Assembly (NCBI RefSeq): GCF_009360615.1
Contig: NZ_SPEY01000080.1
Coordinates: 1 to 41,793, forward strand
DNA length: 41,793 nucleotides
Origin: Comamonas sp.
GTDB lineage: Bacteria; Pseudomonadota; Gammaproteobacteria; Burkholderiales; Burkholderiaceae_C
Reading direction: 5' to 3'
A program made the translations under genes and the position numbers. Every line of letters begins with the position of its first letter. Positions within the stretch are counted from its first letter, which is position 1. The notes under the pieces were generated by a model. That model saw only the letters and a program-made list of their open reading frames with translations, was not told the origin of the DNA and made no database searches. This document shows positions 9,663-17,659 of the stretch, piece by piece.

Positions 9663-10436
9663 ATGCGGCTTCACACCCAGACCTTTGCCCTGCGCCAACC
9701 TTCACCTTCGCGGCACTGGCTTGCGGCAGCGCTCGCCATCGTCATGTCCGCCCTGGCTGCCCCTGGACTGGCGCAGGGCAGCGGCATTCCTGCCTTTTCT
9801 CAGATGCCGCCGGGCCCGCTGGGCGGACCTTGGCACTTTGCCACCCTGCCCAACAAGAACCCGACGGCCTTCAATGTGGTGGATCAGGAGGGCGTTCATG
9901 TGCTGCGCGTGAGCACACATGACGCTTACGGCAATATGGTGTACAGCCTGCACCAGGCTGCCGCGCCCGATCTGCAGCTTCAGTGGCGCTGGCGAGTGGA
10001 CCAGCTGATCGACAAGGCCGATATCAAAACCAGGGCTGGCGACGATGCGGCGCTCAAGCTCTGCGTCTCCTTCGATTTTGACAAATCGCAGCTGAGCTTT
10101 GGCGAACGGGCCAAGCTGCGCCTGGGCAGAATCAGCACCGGCGAGGACATCCCGGCCGAGACGCTGTGCTATGTCTGGGACAACAAGCAGCCCGTGGGCA
10201 CGGTCATGCACAACGCGTTCACACATCGCATGCGTTACATCGTGCTGCAAAGCGGTGACGCACACAAAGGCCAGTGGGTGACGGAGCAGCGCCATCTCTC
10301 CGCCGACTACCAGCAGGCCTTTGGCGATGAGTCCCAGGCCATGCCCACCATCATCGGCGTCACCGTCTCGGCGGACTCGGACAACACCCATGGCGAAGGA
10401 CTGGCCTACCTGGGTGATATCCGGCTCGCGCCCTGA
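9663..10436 (+). CDS. Exported DUF3047-family protein
   Basis: 257 residues from the ATG at 9663. The frame is open upstream to 9474, but a signal peptide begins only here: Arg-containing start, LAAALAIVMSALAAPGLAQG, cleavage near LAQ-GS. The mature region reads GGPWHFATLPNKNPTAFNVV, LQLQWRWRVDQLIDKADIKTRAGDDAA, LCYVWDNKQPVGT and ITGVTVSADSDNTHGEGLAYLGDI-like segments that match my memory of DUF3047, a beta-sandwich-like periplasmic family of unknown function. It is divergent from the DUF2145 operon and converges tightly with the transporter-acyltransferase gene (10 bp between stops). The ribosome-binding site is weak. Function unknown. Confidence 0.82.
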   Translation: MRLHTQTFALRQPSPSRHWLAAALAIVMSALAAPGLAQGSGIPAFSQMPPGPLGGPWHFATLPNKNPTAFNVVDQEGVHVLRVSTHDAYGNMVYSLHQAAAPDLQLQWRWRVDQLIDKADIKTRAGDDAALKLCVSFDFDKSQLSFGERAKLRLGRISTGEDIPAETLCYVWDNKQPVGTVMHNAFTHRMRYIVLQSGDAHKGQWVTEQRHLSADYQQAFGDESQAMPTIIGVTVSADSDNTHGEGLAYLGDIRLAP

Positions 10437-10446
10437 TCATTCAGTC

Positions 10447-12399
10447 TCAACGCCGGAGCAATTCCGCCACGTTCTGCTGCAGCAGGGCCGGCGTGACCGC
10501 GGCTGCCGCCACGGGCTCGCCCACCTCCAGTCCCACACGGTTGAACAGGCCGCGGCGCAGCGGCTTGACCATGGCCACATTCCTGCCGCCGCGCATCTCG
10601 ATGCGGCTGAAGTAGGAACCCCAGAGATGGGTCAGCGCCATGGGGATGACGGGGACCTGCAGACCGTCATCCCGCGCATGGTCGAGAATCTTCATGATGC
10701 CGCCCTTGAAGGGCTGCAGCTGACCGTCAGAGGTGATGCCGCCCTCGGGGAAGATGGCCAGCAGATCGCCCTCGCGCAGCACCTCTGCCGCGCGCGCGAA
10801 TGCGGCTTCATAGGTCGCAGGGTCCTCCTTGTGGGGCGCGATCGGAATCGCCTTGGCCAGCTTGAACAGCCAGCCCAGCACCGGTGCCTGGAAGATGCGG
10901 TGATCCATCACGAAGTGAATGGGGCGCGGGCTGGCCGCCATGAGCAGGATGGCATCGACAAAGCTCACATGGTTGCAGACCAGCACGGCCGCACCTTCGC
11001 GCGGAATATGCTCGTCGCCCCGCACCTTGAAGCGGTAGACAAAGTGGGTGATGACCCAGGCCACAAACCGCAGAAGATATTCGGGCACCAGCAGGAACAC
11101 ATAGAGCGCCACGATGGCGTTGGCAATGCCGGTGATCAGAAACACCTGGGGAATGCTGCAACCTGCGGCCAGCAGGGCACCGGCCAGCACGGCAGAGGCA
11201 ATCATGAACAGCGCGTTCAGGATGTTGTTGGCCGCGATGATGCGCGCGCGGTGCGTGGGCTGGCTGCGCATCTGGATCAGCGCATACATGGGCACGCTGT
11301 AGATGCCCGCCGACAGCGCCAGCAGGCCCAGGTCCAGCATCACGCGCCAGTGTCTGCTCTGTCCGAAAAAGGCGCTCACGCCCATCAGCTCGGAGGGCGG
11401 CAGCGCGCGGGTTGCGAAGAACAGATCCACCGCAAACACGCTCATGCCGATCGCGCCCAGCGGCACCAGGCCGATCTCCACCTGGCGGCGGCTGAACACT
11501 TCGCACAGCAGCGAGCCAATGCCGATGCCCACCGAGAAGATCACCAGCAGCAGCGATGCCACATGCTCGTCGCCATGCAGCACCTCCTTGGCAAAGCTGG
11601 GAAACTGCGAGAGAAACACCGCGCCGAAGAACCACATCCAGCTGATGCCGAGCAACGAGCGAAACACCACGGGCTGCTGGCGCGCCAGCTGCAGGTTGCG
11701 CCAGGTTTCAGTGAACGGGTTCCAGTTGATGACCAGGCCCGGGTCGGTGGCCGGCGCGTGAGGAATGAACTGCGCGCAGATGCGGCCCACGACCGCGACG
11801 GCCACGCAGGCCATGGCGACCTGCATATGGCCGACCTGCGGCACGGCGATCAGCAGGCCGCCAGCGACCTGACCCAGCAGGATGGCGACAAAAGTGCCCA
11901 TTTCCACCATGCCATTGCCGCCCGTGAGTTCACGGTCGTTGAGCACCTGGGGCAGATAGGCGAACTTGACGGGACCGAACAGCGTGGAGTGCAGTCCCAT
12001 GAGGAACACGCACAGCAACAGCACCGGCACATTGGCCTGGATAAAGCCCCAGGCCGCGATCAGCATGATGACGATTTCGAGGTTCTTGACCAGGCGGAAC
12101 ATGCGGGTCTTGTCCCACTTGTCGGTCAGCTGGCCCGAAGTGGCCGAGAACAGCAGATAAGGCAGGGTGAACAGCGCACCGATCACCAGGCCCGCCATGG
12201 AGGGCGGCAGCCAGGACACGCTGAGCTGATAGGTGACCATCACCGTGAAGGCGAACTTGAAGAGATTGTCATTGCCCGCACCGGCAAACTGCGTCCAGAA
12301 AAACGGCGCGAAGCGGCGCTGGCCCAGCAGGGCGAACTGGTTGGGGTGGGACGGCTGCGGTGCAGCGGCGGCCGTCTGCACGGTCGGCGTGGAATTCAT
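10447..12399 (-). CDS. MFS lysophospholipid transporter fused to a 1-acylglycerophosphate acyltransferase domain (LplT-PlsC/Aas-like)
   Basis: About 650 residues. Residues 25-420 or so are a major-facilitator transporter (FFWTQFAGAGNDNLFKFAF, then about 12 membrane segments; PVKFAYLPQVL typical of LplT). The C-terminal 220 residues are a PlsC-type acyltransferase with the catalytic NHVSFVD box near residue 475 and FPEGGITS near 548. By family, it should flip lysophospholipids into the cytoplasm and re-acylate them in the inner membrane. Unlike E. coli Aas, I see no third acyl-ACP synthetase domain here. The start was set at MNSTPTVQ (12399), where GGGAGAG lies just upstream, rather than the in-frame ATG at 12435. 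It converges with the DUF3047 gene. Confidence 0.9.
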   Translation of the reverse strand: MNSTPTVQTAAAAPQPSHPNQFALLGQRRFAPFFWTQFAGAGNDNLFKFAFTVMVTYQLSVSWLPPSMAGLVIGALFTLPYLLFSATSGQLTDKWDKTRMFRLVKNLEIVIMLIAAWGFIQANVPVLLLCVFLMGLHSTLFGPVKFAYLPQVLNDRELTGGNGMVEMGTFVAILLGQVAGGLLIAVPQVGHMQVAMACVAVAVVGRICAQFIPHAPATDPGLVINWNPFTETWRNLQLARQQPVVFRSLLGISWMWFFGAVFLSQFPSFAKEVLHGDEHVASLLLVIFSVGIGIGSLLCEVFSRRQVEIGLVPLGAIGMSVFAVDLFFATRALPPSELMGVSAFFGQSRHWRVMLDLGLLALSAGIYSVPMYALIQMRSQPTHRARIIAANNILNALFMIASAVLAGALLAAGCSIPQVFLITGIANAIVALYVFLLVPEYLLRFVAWVITHFVYRFKVRGDEHIPREGAAVLVCNHVSFVDAILLMAASPRPIHFVMDHRIFQAPVLGWLFKLAKAIPIAPHKEDPATYEAAFARAAEVLREGDLLAIFPEGGITSDGQLQPFKGGIMKILDHARDDGLQVPVIPMALTHLWGSYFSRIEMRGGRNVAMVKPLRRGLFNRVGLEVGEPVAAAAVTPALLQQNVAELLRR

Positions 12400-12504
12400 G
12401 GATCTCTCCCTGTGGCGCTGCCGGCATTGTGCCAACTTGCCCGGATCTATTGCTCGGTTTTAAGCCACTGGCGCCTGATGAACATGCGCCTGCCGCTATG
12501 AATA

Positions 12505-13305
12505 TTACGACTCGCGCCATGGTTTCAGGGCACGCAGCACGGGCCAGGCGGCGGCGGCGGCCACCCAGTGCTTGAGGCTGTGGCCGGACACTGCGTGCGC
12601 GGTCACATCGAACACATCGCCGTCCGACAGCTCCAGCAGCTTGGCCACGAGGTACAGGCCGATCACCCAGCCCAGCTCCACGGGCAGCGCGTGACGTCGC
12701 GGCGCCACAAAGGCCAGCCAGAGGAGAATGAGCATGCCCCCACCCTGCACCAGCACCCAGGGCAGCACGTTGCCGGTCTGCGCCCAGACTGCCACGCTGA
12801 CGGGCGCCGCCACCAGCAGCATCCCGGCCGTGACGAGGGCGCTGACGTCGTCAATGCGCGTCTGCACCGCCAGCCCCAGCAGGCCGGCAAAAGCCAGGCT
12901 CATGCCCAGCCGATCCCAGACCAGGCTCGAATCCTGCGGCGACCAGTGATAGCAGGCCGAGCCCGCTCCCGCGCACAGCAGGCCCGCAAAGAACAAGGCA
13001 CACAGGGCACGCGCCGTGCCGTTGAGCTTTTGATAGTCGGCACGCCACAGCGCAAAACCGCCCGCCAATCCGGCCAGCACAAACCCCAGATTGCTCAGCA
13101 CGTCGGCCGCGTGGGGCAGGCCCAGCCAGCCACGCTGGTCGGCAAAGGCGTGATAGTGCTCGGGCTGGGCCATGCCGGGCATCAGCAGCGCCAGCGTGAA
13201 CAGCAAGCCCATGCCCCCGAACAAGGCAAAGCGCTGCTCCAGCGTACCCGAGGTCTCGGGGCTCGTCATTTCCACGGTCGTGATCGATGAGGGATGTAAT
13301 TGCAT
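12505..13305 (-). CDS. CREST-superfamily membrane protein (bacterial alkaline-ceramidase-like)
   Basis: 266 residues with about seven membrane segments. The residues that define the CREST superfamily of probable metal-dependent hydrolases are visible: Ser116 and His120 in GSACYHWSP, Asp131 in WDRLGMSL, and His242/His246 in SGHSLKHWV at the last membrane segment. An additional conserved-looking ELSDGDVFD precedes that segment. Eukaryotic relatives are alkaline ceramidases; the bacterial substrate is not known and could be a lipid amide. AAGGA sits about 6 nt before the ATG. It is divergent from an XRE-type regulator gene with a 110-bp gap, and follows the lipid transporter-acyltransferase gene's promoter by about 105 bp, on the same strand. 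Confidence 0.75.
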   Translation of the reverse strand: MQLHPSSITTVEMTSPETSGTLEQRFALFGGMGLLFTLALLMPGMAQPEHYHAFADQRGWLGLPHAADVLSNLGFVLAGLAGGFALWRADYQKLNGTARALCALFFAGLLCAGAGSACYHWSPQDSSLVWDRLGMSLAFAGLLGLAVQTRIDDVSALVTAGMLLVAAPVSVAVWAQTGNVLPWVLVQGGGMLILLWLAFVAPRRHALPVELGWVIGLYLVAKLLELSDGDVFDVTAHAVSGHSLKHWVAAAAAWPVLRALKPWRES

Positions 13306-13415
13306 GGCGCGTCCTTGAGTGATTGCCGCGCAGTATGGAAATCTGCCAATGCCGTGGCATCAATCTTCTAAACTCGCGCCATATCGCTGCACTGCCAGTA
13401 CTACCAACCGATACC

Positions 13416-14147
13416 ATGAGCACGACTGCCGATCTCGTCACCGCCATCAAGAAAGAACTCAAGGCCGCACAGATGACCTATGCCGCCCTGGCCCAGGCCA
13501 TCGGCATGGCCGAATCCAGCGTCAAGCGCATGCTGGCCAAGGGCGACATGCCGCTGTCGCGCATCGACGAGATCTGCCGCGCCCTGCATCTGGACTTTGC
13601 CGATCTGGCGCGCAATGTGGCCGACAGCCGGCCGCTGCTGCAGCAGATCACGCGCGAGCAGGAGATTGCGGTGGTTGCCGACCGCAAGCTGCTGCTCACG
13701 GCCATCTGCGTGCTCAGCCAGTGGACGCTGGAGCAGATCGTCGCCACCTACCGCATCAGCGAGCCCGAGGGCATCGGCTATCTGGCACAGCTGGACCGCA
13801 TCGGCATCATCGAACTGCGTCCCGGCAACCGCTACAAGCTGCGCCTGGCCAAGACCTTCCGCTGGCAGACCAACGGCCCGGTGATGGACTTCTTTCGCGA
13901 GAACGCCGTGCTGGACTACTTCGGCGGCACTTTTGCCGGCGAGGACGAGACCATGCTGCTGGTGCATGGCTCCATCGCCCCCAGCCTGGCACCCAGCTTC
14001 GTGGAGCGCATCCAGCGCATCGGTCAGGACTTCTCGCAGCAGCATCTTCAGGATCAGCGCCTGGGCCCCGACAAGATCGAGGGCTACACCCTGGTGCTGG
14101 GCATGCGCAAATGGGAACTGCCTGCCTTTGCGGCCTTGCGCCGATAG
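13416..14147 (+). CDS. XRE-type helix-turn-helix regulator with unknown C-terminal domain
   Basis: 243 residues. Residues 1-65 form an XRE/Cro-type DNA-binding domain: VTAIKKELKAAQMTYAALAQ, then AIGMAESSVKRMLAKGDMPLSRIDEICRALHLDFADLAR, with the recognition helix ESSVKRMLA. The remaining 175 residues contain EGIGYLAQLDRIGIIELRPGNRYKLRLAKTFRW, which reads like a winged-helix-type output, followed by an acidic C-terminal part; no ligand site is recognised. The frame is open upstream to 13323, but MSTTADLV is the first residue that looks like part of the domain. No strong ribosome-binding site precedes it. It is divergent from the CREST gene and may regulate it; a short inverted repeat (ATGCC-GT-GGCAT, 13349-13360) lies between. 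Confidence 0.85.
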   Translation: MSTTADLVTAIKKELKAAQMTYAALAQAIGMAESSVKRMLAKGDMPLSRIDEICRALHLDFADLARNVADSRPLLQQITREQEIAVVADRKLLLTAICVLSQWTLEQIVATYRISEPEGIGYLAQLDRIGIIELRPGNRYKLRLAKTFRWQTNGPVMDFFRENAVLDYFGGTFAGEDETMLLVHGSIAPSLAPSFVERIQRIGQDFSQQHLQDQRLGPDKIEGYTLVLGMRKWELPAFAALRR

Positions 14148-14347
14148 GCTATCGCTCCCAAATATGTAGCCAAATGCGCTTTCCGAATCTGCGTCAGACG
14201 CCTGTTTCATACAATCTTCACCCAGCAGACACACAAGATTGCAAGACTTCGCACAGCGGCAACCCACGGTTGACGCTGGCCTTCCAGCATGGAGCCCAAG
14301 GGATGCCTGAACCTACAGACAGCCCGCTACCCATGAAGGAGGCGTAT

Positions 14348-14752
14348 ATGCTGACAATCCGCAACACCATCCACACCGTCGCTGCCGCAGGCGCACTCGC
14401 CCTGATGGGCTTTGCCGGTAGCGCACAGGCCCAAAGCGCTTACTGGGCGGGTGCCAGCCAGGGGGCCTATGTGAGCGTGCAGTTCAATGCACCGCCCCCG
14501 GTCCGCTATGAAGCCGTCCCCGCACCACGCCGTGGTTATGTCTGGGCTCCCGGTTACTGGGAGCCACGCGGCCACCGCCACGTCTGGCGTGCCGGCCACT
14601 GGGTGCAGAACCGCCCCGGCTATGTGTATCGCCAGCCCGTCTGGGTAAAGCACGGCAACCGCTGGGACTACCGCGCCAGCCGCTGGGACAGGGATGGTGA
14701 CGGCGTGCCCGACCGCCATGACCGCAACCCCCACAACCCCTATCGCCGCTAA
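14348..14752 (+). CDS. Small exported WXXGXW-repeat protein
   Basis: 134 residues. The start is decided by AAGGAGG (14336-14342), 5 nt before the ATG at 14348; an in-frame ATG at 14333 overlaps that site and is rejected. A signal peptide ends at AGSAQA-QSAYW. The mature part contains the WxxGxW-type repeats YVWAPGYWEPRGHRHVWRAGHW and a related VWVKHGNRWDYR. The C-terminus, DRDGDGVPDRHDRNPHN, resembles the calcium-binding DxDxDG loops of thrombospondin-3-like repeats. Such proteins are periplasmic or surface-exposed and of unknown function. A terminator follows at 14826-14859. Confidence 0.85.
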   Translation: MLTIRNTIHTVAAAGALALMGFAGSAQAQSAYWAGASQGAYVSVQFNAPPPVRYEAVPAPRRGYVWAPGYWEPRGHRHVWRAGHWVQNRPGYVYRQPVWVKHGNRWDYRASRWDRDGDGVPDRHDRNPHNPYRR

Positions 14753-14825
14753 AAGCCTGTCGACGCTTTAAGCCTGGATCGCTCCCTCCGCTGGCCCAGC
14801 GAGTCGTCATGTTCCAGCGGATTTC

Positions 14826-14859
14826 AGCCCATGTCTTGCAAGAGATCTGGGCTTTTTTT
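14826..14859 (+). terminator. Rho-independent terminator after the WXXGXW gene
   Basis: AGCCCA (14826-14831) pairs with TGGGCT (14848-14853), with an inner TCT/AGA helix closing a TGCA loop, followed by seven T. The stem is interrupted, so it is weaker than the tgt terminator, but the T tract is clear. It lies about 75 bp after the stop. Confidence 0.78.
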
Positions 14860-14962
14860 GCATTAACCCCACAAGCTTAATGCTGCATAAGCATATAGAA
14901 GCAAATCATTAAATTACGGACACAATTCAGAGCATTCAAGGTTCCCCTGGACAAGTCCCATC

Positions 14963-15970
14963 ATGCGTTTGCTGCCCCGTTTCATTTCCGGTCTTGTTGC
15001 CACCGCGGCCGCCGCCGCGTTTCCCCTGGCCAGCCAGGCAGCCGATCCCGGCGCCGCCAGCTACCCGCACCAGCCCATCACCATGATCATGGGCTTCAAC
15101 GCGGGCTCGGGCGTGGACGTGATCGGCCGCGTGGCGCAGGAACCGCTGGGCAAGATCCTGGGCCAGCCCGTCATCATTGACTACAAGAGCGGTGCCGCCG
15201 GCAATATCGGTAGCGAGTACGTGGCCCGTGCCAAGCCCGATGGCTACACCATCTACTTCGGCACTGCCGCCACCCATGGCAGCAATGCTGCGCTGTACAA
15301 GAAGCTGCCCTTCGATGTGGAAGCCGACTTTGTGCCTGTTGCACCGCTGGTGGACGTGGCCAATGTGCTGACCATCAACCCCAACGTGATCAACGTCAAG
15401 AACCTCAAGGAGTTCGTGGACGAAGTCAAGGCCCATCCCGGCAAGTACAACTACGCCTCCACGGGCAATGGCGCCGGCACCCATATGGCGTTTGCCGAGT
15501 TCAATGCGCGCCTGGGCCTGGACATGGTCCATGTGCCCTACAAGGGGGGCCCCGAAGCCATCACCTCGGTGCTGCGCGGCGAGACCTGCTGCATCATGAA
15601 CCAGGTGCAGACCGTGCTGACCCATTACAAGGCCGCCAAGGTGCGTCTGCTGGGCGTGACCACGGCCAAGCCTGTCGAGGCCGTCAAGGAAGTGCCCACC
15701 ATTGCCGCCAGCGGCCTGCCGGGAACCAAGGGTTTCAACAGCTCCATCTGGTTCGGCATCTTCGCGCCCAAGGGCACGGACCCGGTGATCATCAAGAAGC
15801 TCAACCTGGCCGTCAACGAGGTGCTCAAGCAGCCCGAGGTGCGCGAGCGCTTTGTCTCCCAGGGCAACACCATCCGCGAAGAGACTCCCGAGCAGTTCAA
15901 GAAAACCGTGCATGACGATCGCCTCAAATGGGCCAAGGTGGTCAAGGATGCCAAGATCAGTATTGACTAA
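14963..15970 (+). CDS. Bug-family (TctC-like) extracytoplasmic solute-binding protein
   Basis: 335 residues with a signal peptide (LVATAAAAAFPLASQA-AD). The mature protein shows the Bug family hallmarks: YPHQPITMIMGFNAGSGVDV near the start, IDYKSGAAGNIGSEYVARAKPDGYT, VHVPYKGGPEAITSVLRGE, and a C-terminal VHDDRLKWAKVVKDAKI. Bug proteins are periplasmic binders of small carboxylates and related compounds, sometimes feeding TctAB transporters; none is encoded nearby, as is common for this very expanded family in Comamonadaceae. Two adjacent cysteines (GETCCIM) occur mid-protein. The downstream flavoprotein and CMD genes lie on the same strand but are separated by 210 bp holding a repeat and a hairpin. 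Ligand unknown. Confidence 0.93.
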   Translation: MRLLPRFISGLVATAAAAAFPLASQAADPGAASYPHQPITMIMGFNAGSGVDVIGRVAQEPLGKILGQPVIIDYKSGAAGNIGSEYVARAKPDGYTIYFGTAATHGSNAALYKKLPFDVEADFVPVAPLVDVANVLTINPNVINVKNLKEFVDEVKAHPGKYNYASTGNGAGTHMAFAEFNARLGLDMVHVPYKGGPEAITSVLRGETCCIMNQVQTVLTHYKAAKVRLLGVTTAKPVEAVKEVPTIAASGLPGTKGFNSSIWFGIFAPKGTDPVIIKKLNLAVNEVLKQPEVRERFVSQGNTIREETPEQFKKTVHDDRLKWAKVVKDAKISID

Positions 15971-16100
15971 CACCCCCTGAGCGGCCCTGCCGCTTGCCTC
16001 TCTCTGGGCGCTGCGCGCCAAGGGAGAGGAACGACACCCACGGTGCAGGGCGGCGGGGCCGCCCAGGTCCTTCCCCGGTGTCTCTCACCTGGTCCTGCTT
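15971..16100. repeat. GC-rich intergenic repeat, copy A (degenerate)
   Basis: Noncoding GC-rich stretch right after the Bug stop codon. It opens CACCCCCTGAGCGGC, contains an imperfect hairpin (CCTCTC...GAGAGG, 15997-16029), then GGCGGGGCCGCC, and ends CGGTGTCTCTCACCTGG. The same layout, in degenerate form, recurs at 18815-18940 and partly at 23790-23870. From memory this resembles a repeat seen after many Comamonadaceae genes; the match was not computed. Confidence 0.5.
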
Positions 16101-16139
16101 CGCGTTCAAGCGGTGTTAAGTTATCGGTGTTTGTTTGAT

Positions 16140-16169
16140 GCGTCTGCGGCTCAGGCCTCAGACGCTTTT
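16140..16169 (+). terminator. Terminator-like hairpin immediately before the monooxygenase start
   Basis: GCGTCTGCGGC (16140-16150) pairs with GCCTCAGACGC (16155-16165) with one mismatch and a TCAG loop, followed by TTTTGGGTTTT. It may terminate transcription from the Bug gene. It ends only 15 nt before the ATG at 16181 and leaves no ribosome-binding site in between, so an attenuator role is also possible. Confidence 0.7.
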
Positions 16170-16180
16170 GGGTTTTAGCT

Positions 16181-17644
16181 ATGTCAATTTCACCTTCTAC
16201 GACAGCCGCCACATCGGGGCTGGCAGCGCTGGAAGAACGCCTGCGTGACGACTTCGTCACTCTGGGCTGGCCTGCCAAGGCCTGGATTCCCCCCTCCACG
16301 CGCAAGGGGCTACCGGTGCATGACGTGCTCGTCATCGGTGCCGGCCAGGCCGGTCTCGCGCTGAGCATGGCGCTGCAGCAGGTCGGCATCAAGCCCGTGC
16401 TGCTGGACAGGTCCGCGCCCGACTTCGAAGGCCCATGGGCCACCACGGCGCGCATGGAAACCCTGCGCTCGCCCAAGGAGCTGACCGGCCCCGCCATGGG
16501 CGTTGCCGCCCTGTCCTTTCGCGCCTGGTTCATCGCCCAGTTCGGTCTGGATGCCTGGACGGCGCTGGACAAGATCCCGCGCCTGCAGTGGATGGACTAT
16601 CTGCGCTGGTACCGCCGCGTGACCAACGCCGATGTGCGCAACGGCCATGAGGTCGTAGCCGTGCGCCCGCAGGCCGATGGCGTGGTGGAAGTCGATGTCA
16701 GGGCCAATGGCGTGACGGCCACCTGGCAAACCCGCCGCCTGGTGCTGGCCACGGGCCGCGACGGTCTGGGCGGTGCCACGGTGCCCGCCTTCATGCGGGG
16801 CGTGGACAGGAAGTTCTGGGCCCACTCCTCCGACGCCATGGACTACGCCACGCTGGCGGGCAAGCATGTGGGCGTGGTCGGTGCCGGGGCTTCGGCCATG
16901 GACAGCGCCGCGACGGCGCTCGAAAACGGTGCGGCCAGCGTGGACATGCTGATCCGCCGCCGGCAGTTGCCGCTGATCAACAAGTCCAAGGGTTCGGGCG
17001 TGCCCGGCCTGACCCACGGCCAGTATCTGCTGCCCGATGCCTGGAAATGGCGAATCCGCCACTACATCAACGCCCAGCAGGTGCCGCCGCCGCACGGCAG
17101 CACGCTGCGCGTCTCGCGCCATGACAACGCCTTTTTCAACCTGGGCTGTGCCGTCCAGGGGGTGGAGAAGGTGGGGGACAAGCTGCAGGTGCAGACTTCG
17201 GTCGGCGTATTCCTGCTGGACTTTCTCATTGTCTCCACGGGCTTTGCCATCGACTGGAGCCTGCGTCCGGAGTTTGCCGATATCGCGCCGCATGTGAAGC
17301 TGTGGAGCAGCCGCTTCACGCCCGAGGCCGGCGACGAAGATGCCGAGCTGTCGGCATCGCCCGATCTGGGGCCGCTGTTCGAGTTCCAGGGTGATCGCCC
17401 CGGTCTCGACCGGATTCACTGCTTCTGCTACCCCGCTGCGCTCTCGCACGGCACGGTGTCGGGCGATATTCCCGCCATCAGCGAAGGAGCGCGCAAACTC
17501 GCACAAGGTCTGGCCTCGCTGTTCTACCTGAATGATATCGAGCAGCACTTCGCCAATCTCAAGGCCTATGCCGAGCCCGAACTGGACGGCACGGAATGGA
17601 CCGCCGCCGACAGCGCTGCGCGCATCCGGCAGTTGCAACCCTAA
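16181..17644 (+). CDS. Flavin-containing monooxygenase-like FAD/NAD(P)-binding protein
   Basis: 487 residues. It has an N-terminal extension of about 45 residues, then two dinucleotide-binding motifs: GAGQAG near residue 53 (FAD) and GAGASA near residue 234 (NAD(P)H), the layout of class B flavoprotein monooxygenases. LVLATGRDG and FLIVSTGFAIDWS are the typical ATG-like strands linking the domains. I do not see a textbook FxGxxxHxxx(Y/F) Baeyer-Villiger motif; the equivalent region reads RKFWAHSSDAMDY. The substrate is unknown. The CMD/alkylhydroperoxidase gene starts 15 bp after its stop, so they form an operon. No ribosome-binding site is visible before the ATG, which follows a terminator-like hairpin. 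Confidence 0.88.
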   Translation: MSISPSTTAATSGLAALEERLRDDFVTLGWPAKAWIPPSTRKGLPVHDVLVIGAGQAGLALSMALQQVGIKPVLLDRSAPDFEGPWATTARMETLRSPKELTGPAMGVAALSFRAWFIAQFGLDAWTALDKIPRLQWMDYLRWYRRVTNADVRNGHEVVAVRPQADGVVEVDVRANGVTATWQTRRLVLATGRDGLGGATVPAFMRGVDRKFWAHSSDAMDYATLAGKHVGVVGAGASAMDSAATALENGAASVDMLIRRRQLPLINKSKGSGVPGLTHGQYLLPDAWKWRIRHYINAQQVPPPHGSTLRVSRHDNAFFNLGCAVQGVEKVGDKLQVQTSVGVFLLDFLIVSTGFAIDWSLRPEFADIAPHVKLWSSRFTPEAGDEDAELSASPDLGPLFEFQGDRPGLDRIHCFCYPAALSHGTVSGDIPAISEGARKLAQGLASLFYLNDIEQHFANLKAYAEPELDGTEWTAADSAARIRQLQP

Positions 17645-17659
17645 TTCAAGAGACTTCGC

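Noticed and set aside
14147..14347. Short palindrome GCGTC-A-GACGC (14191-14201) as terminator of the XRE-type gene
   Set aside because: Only five base pairs and no T tract; the 200 bp otherwise show no clear feature apart from the AAGGAGG site before the next gene.
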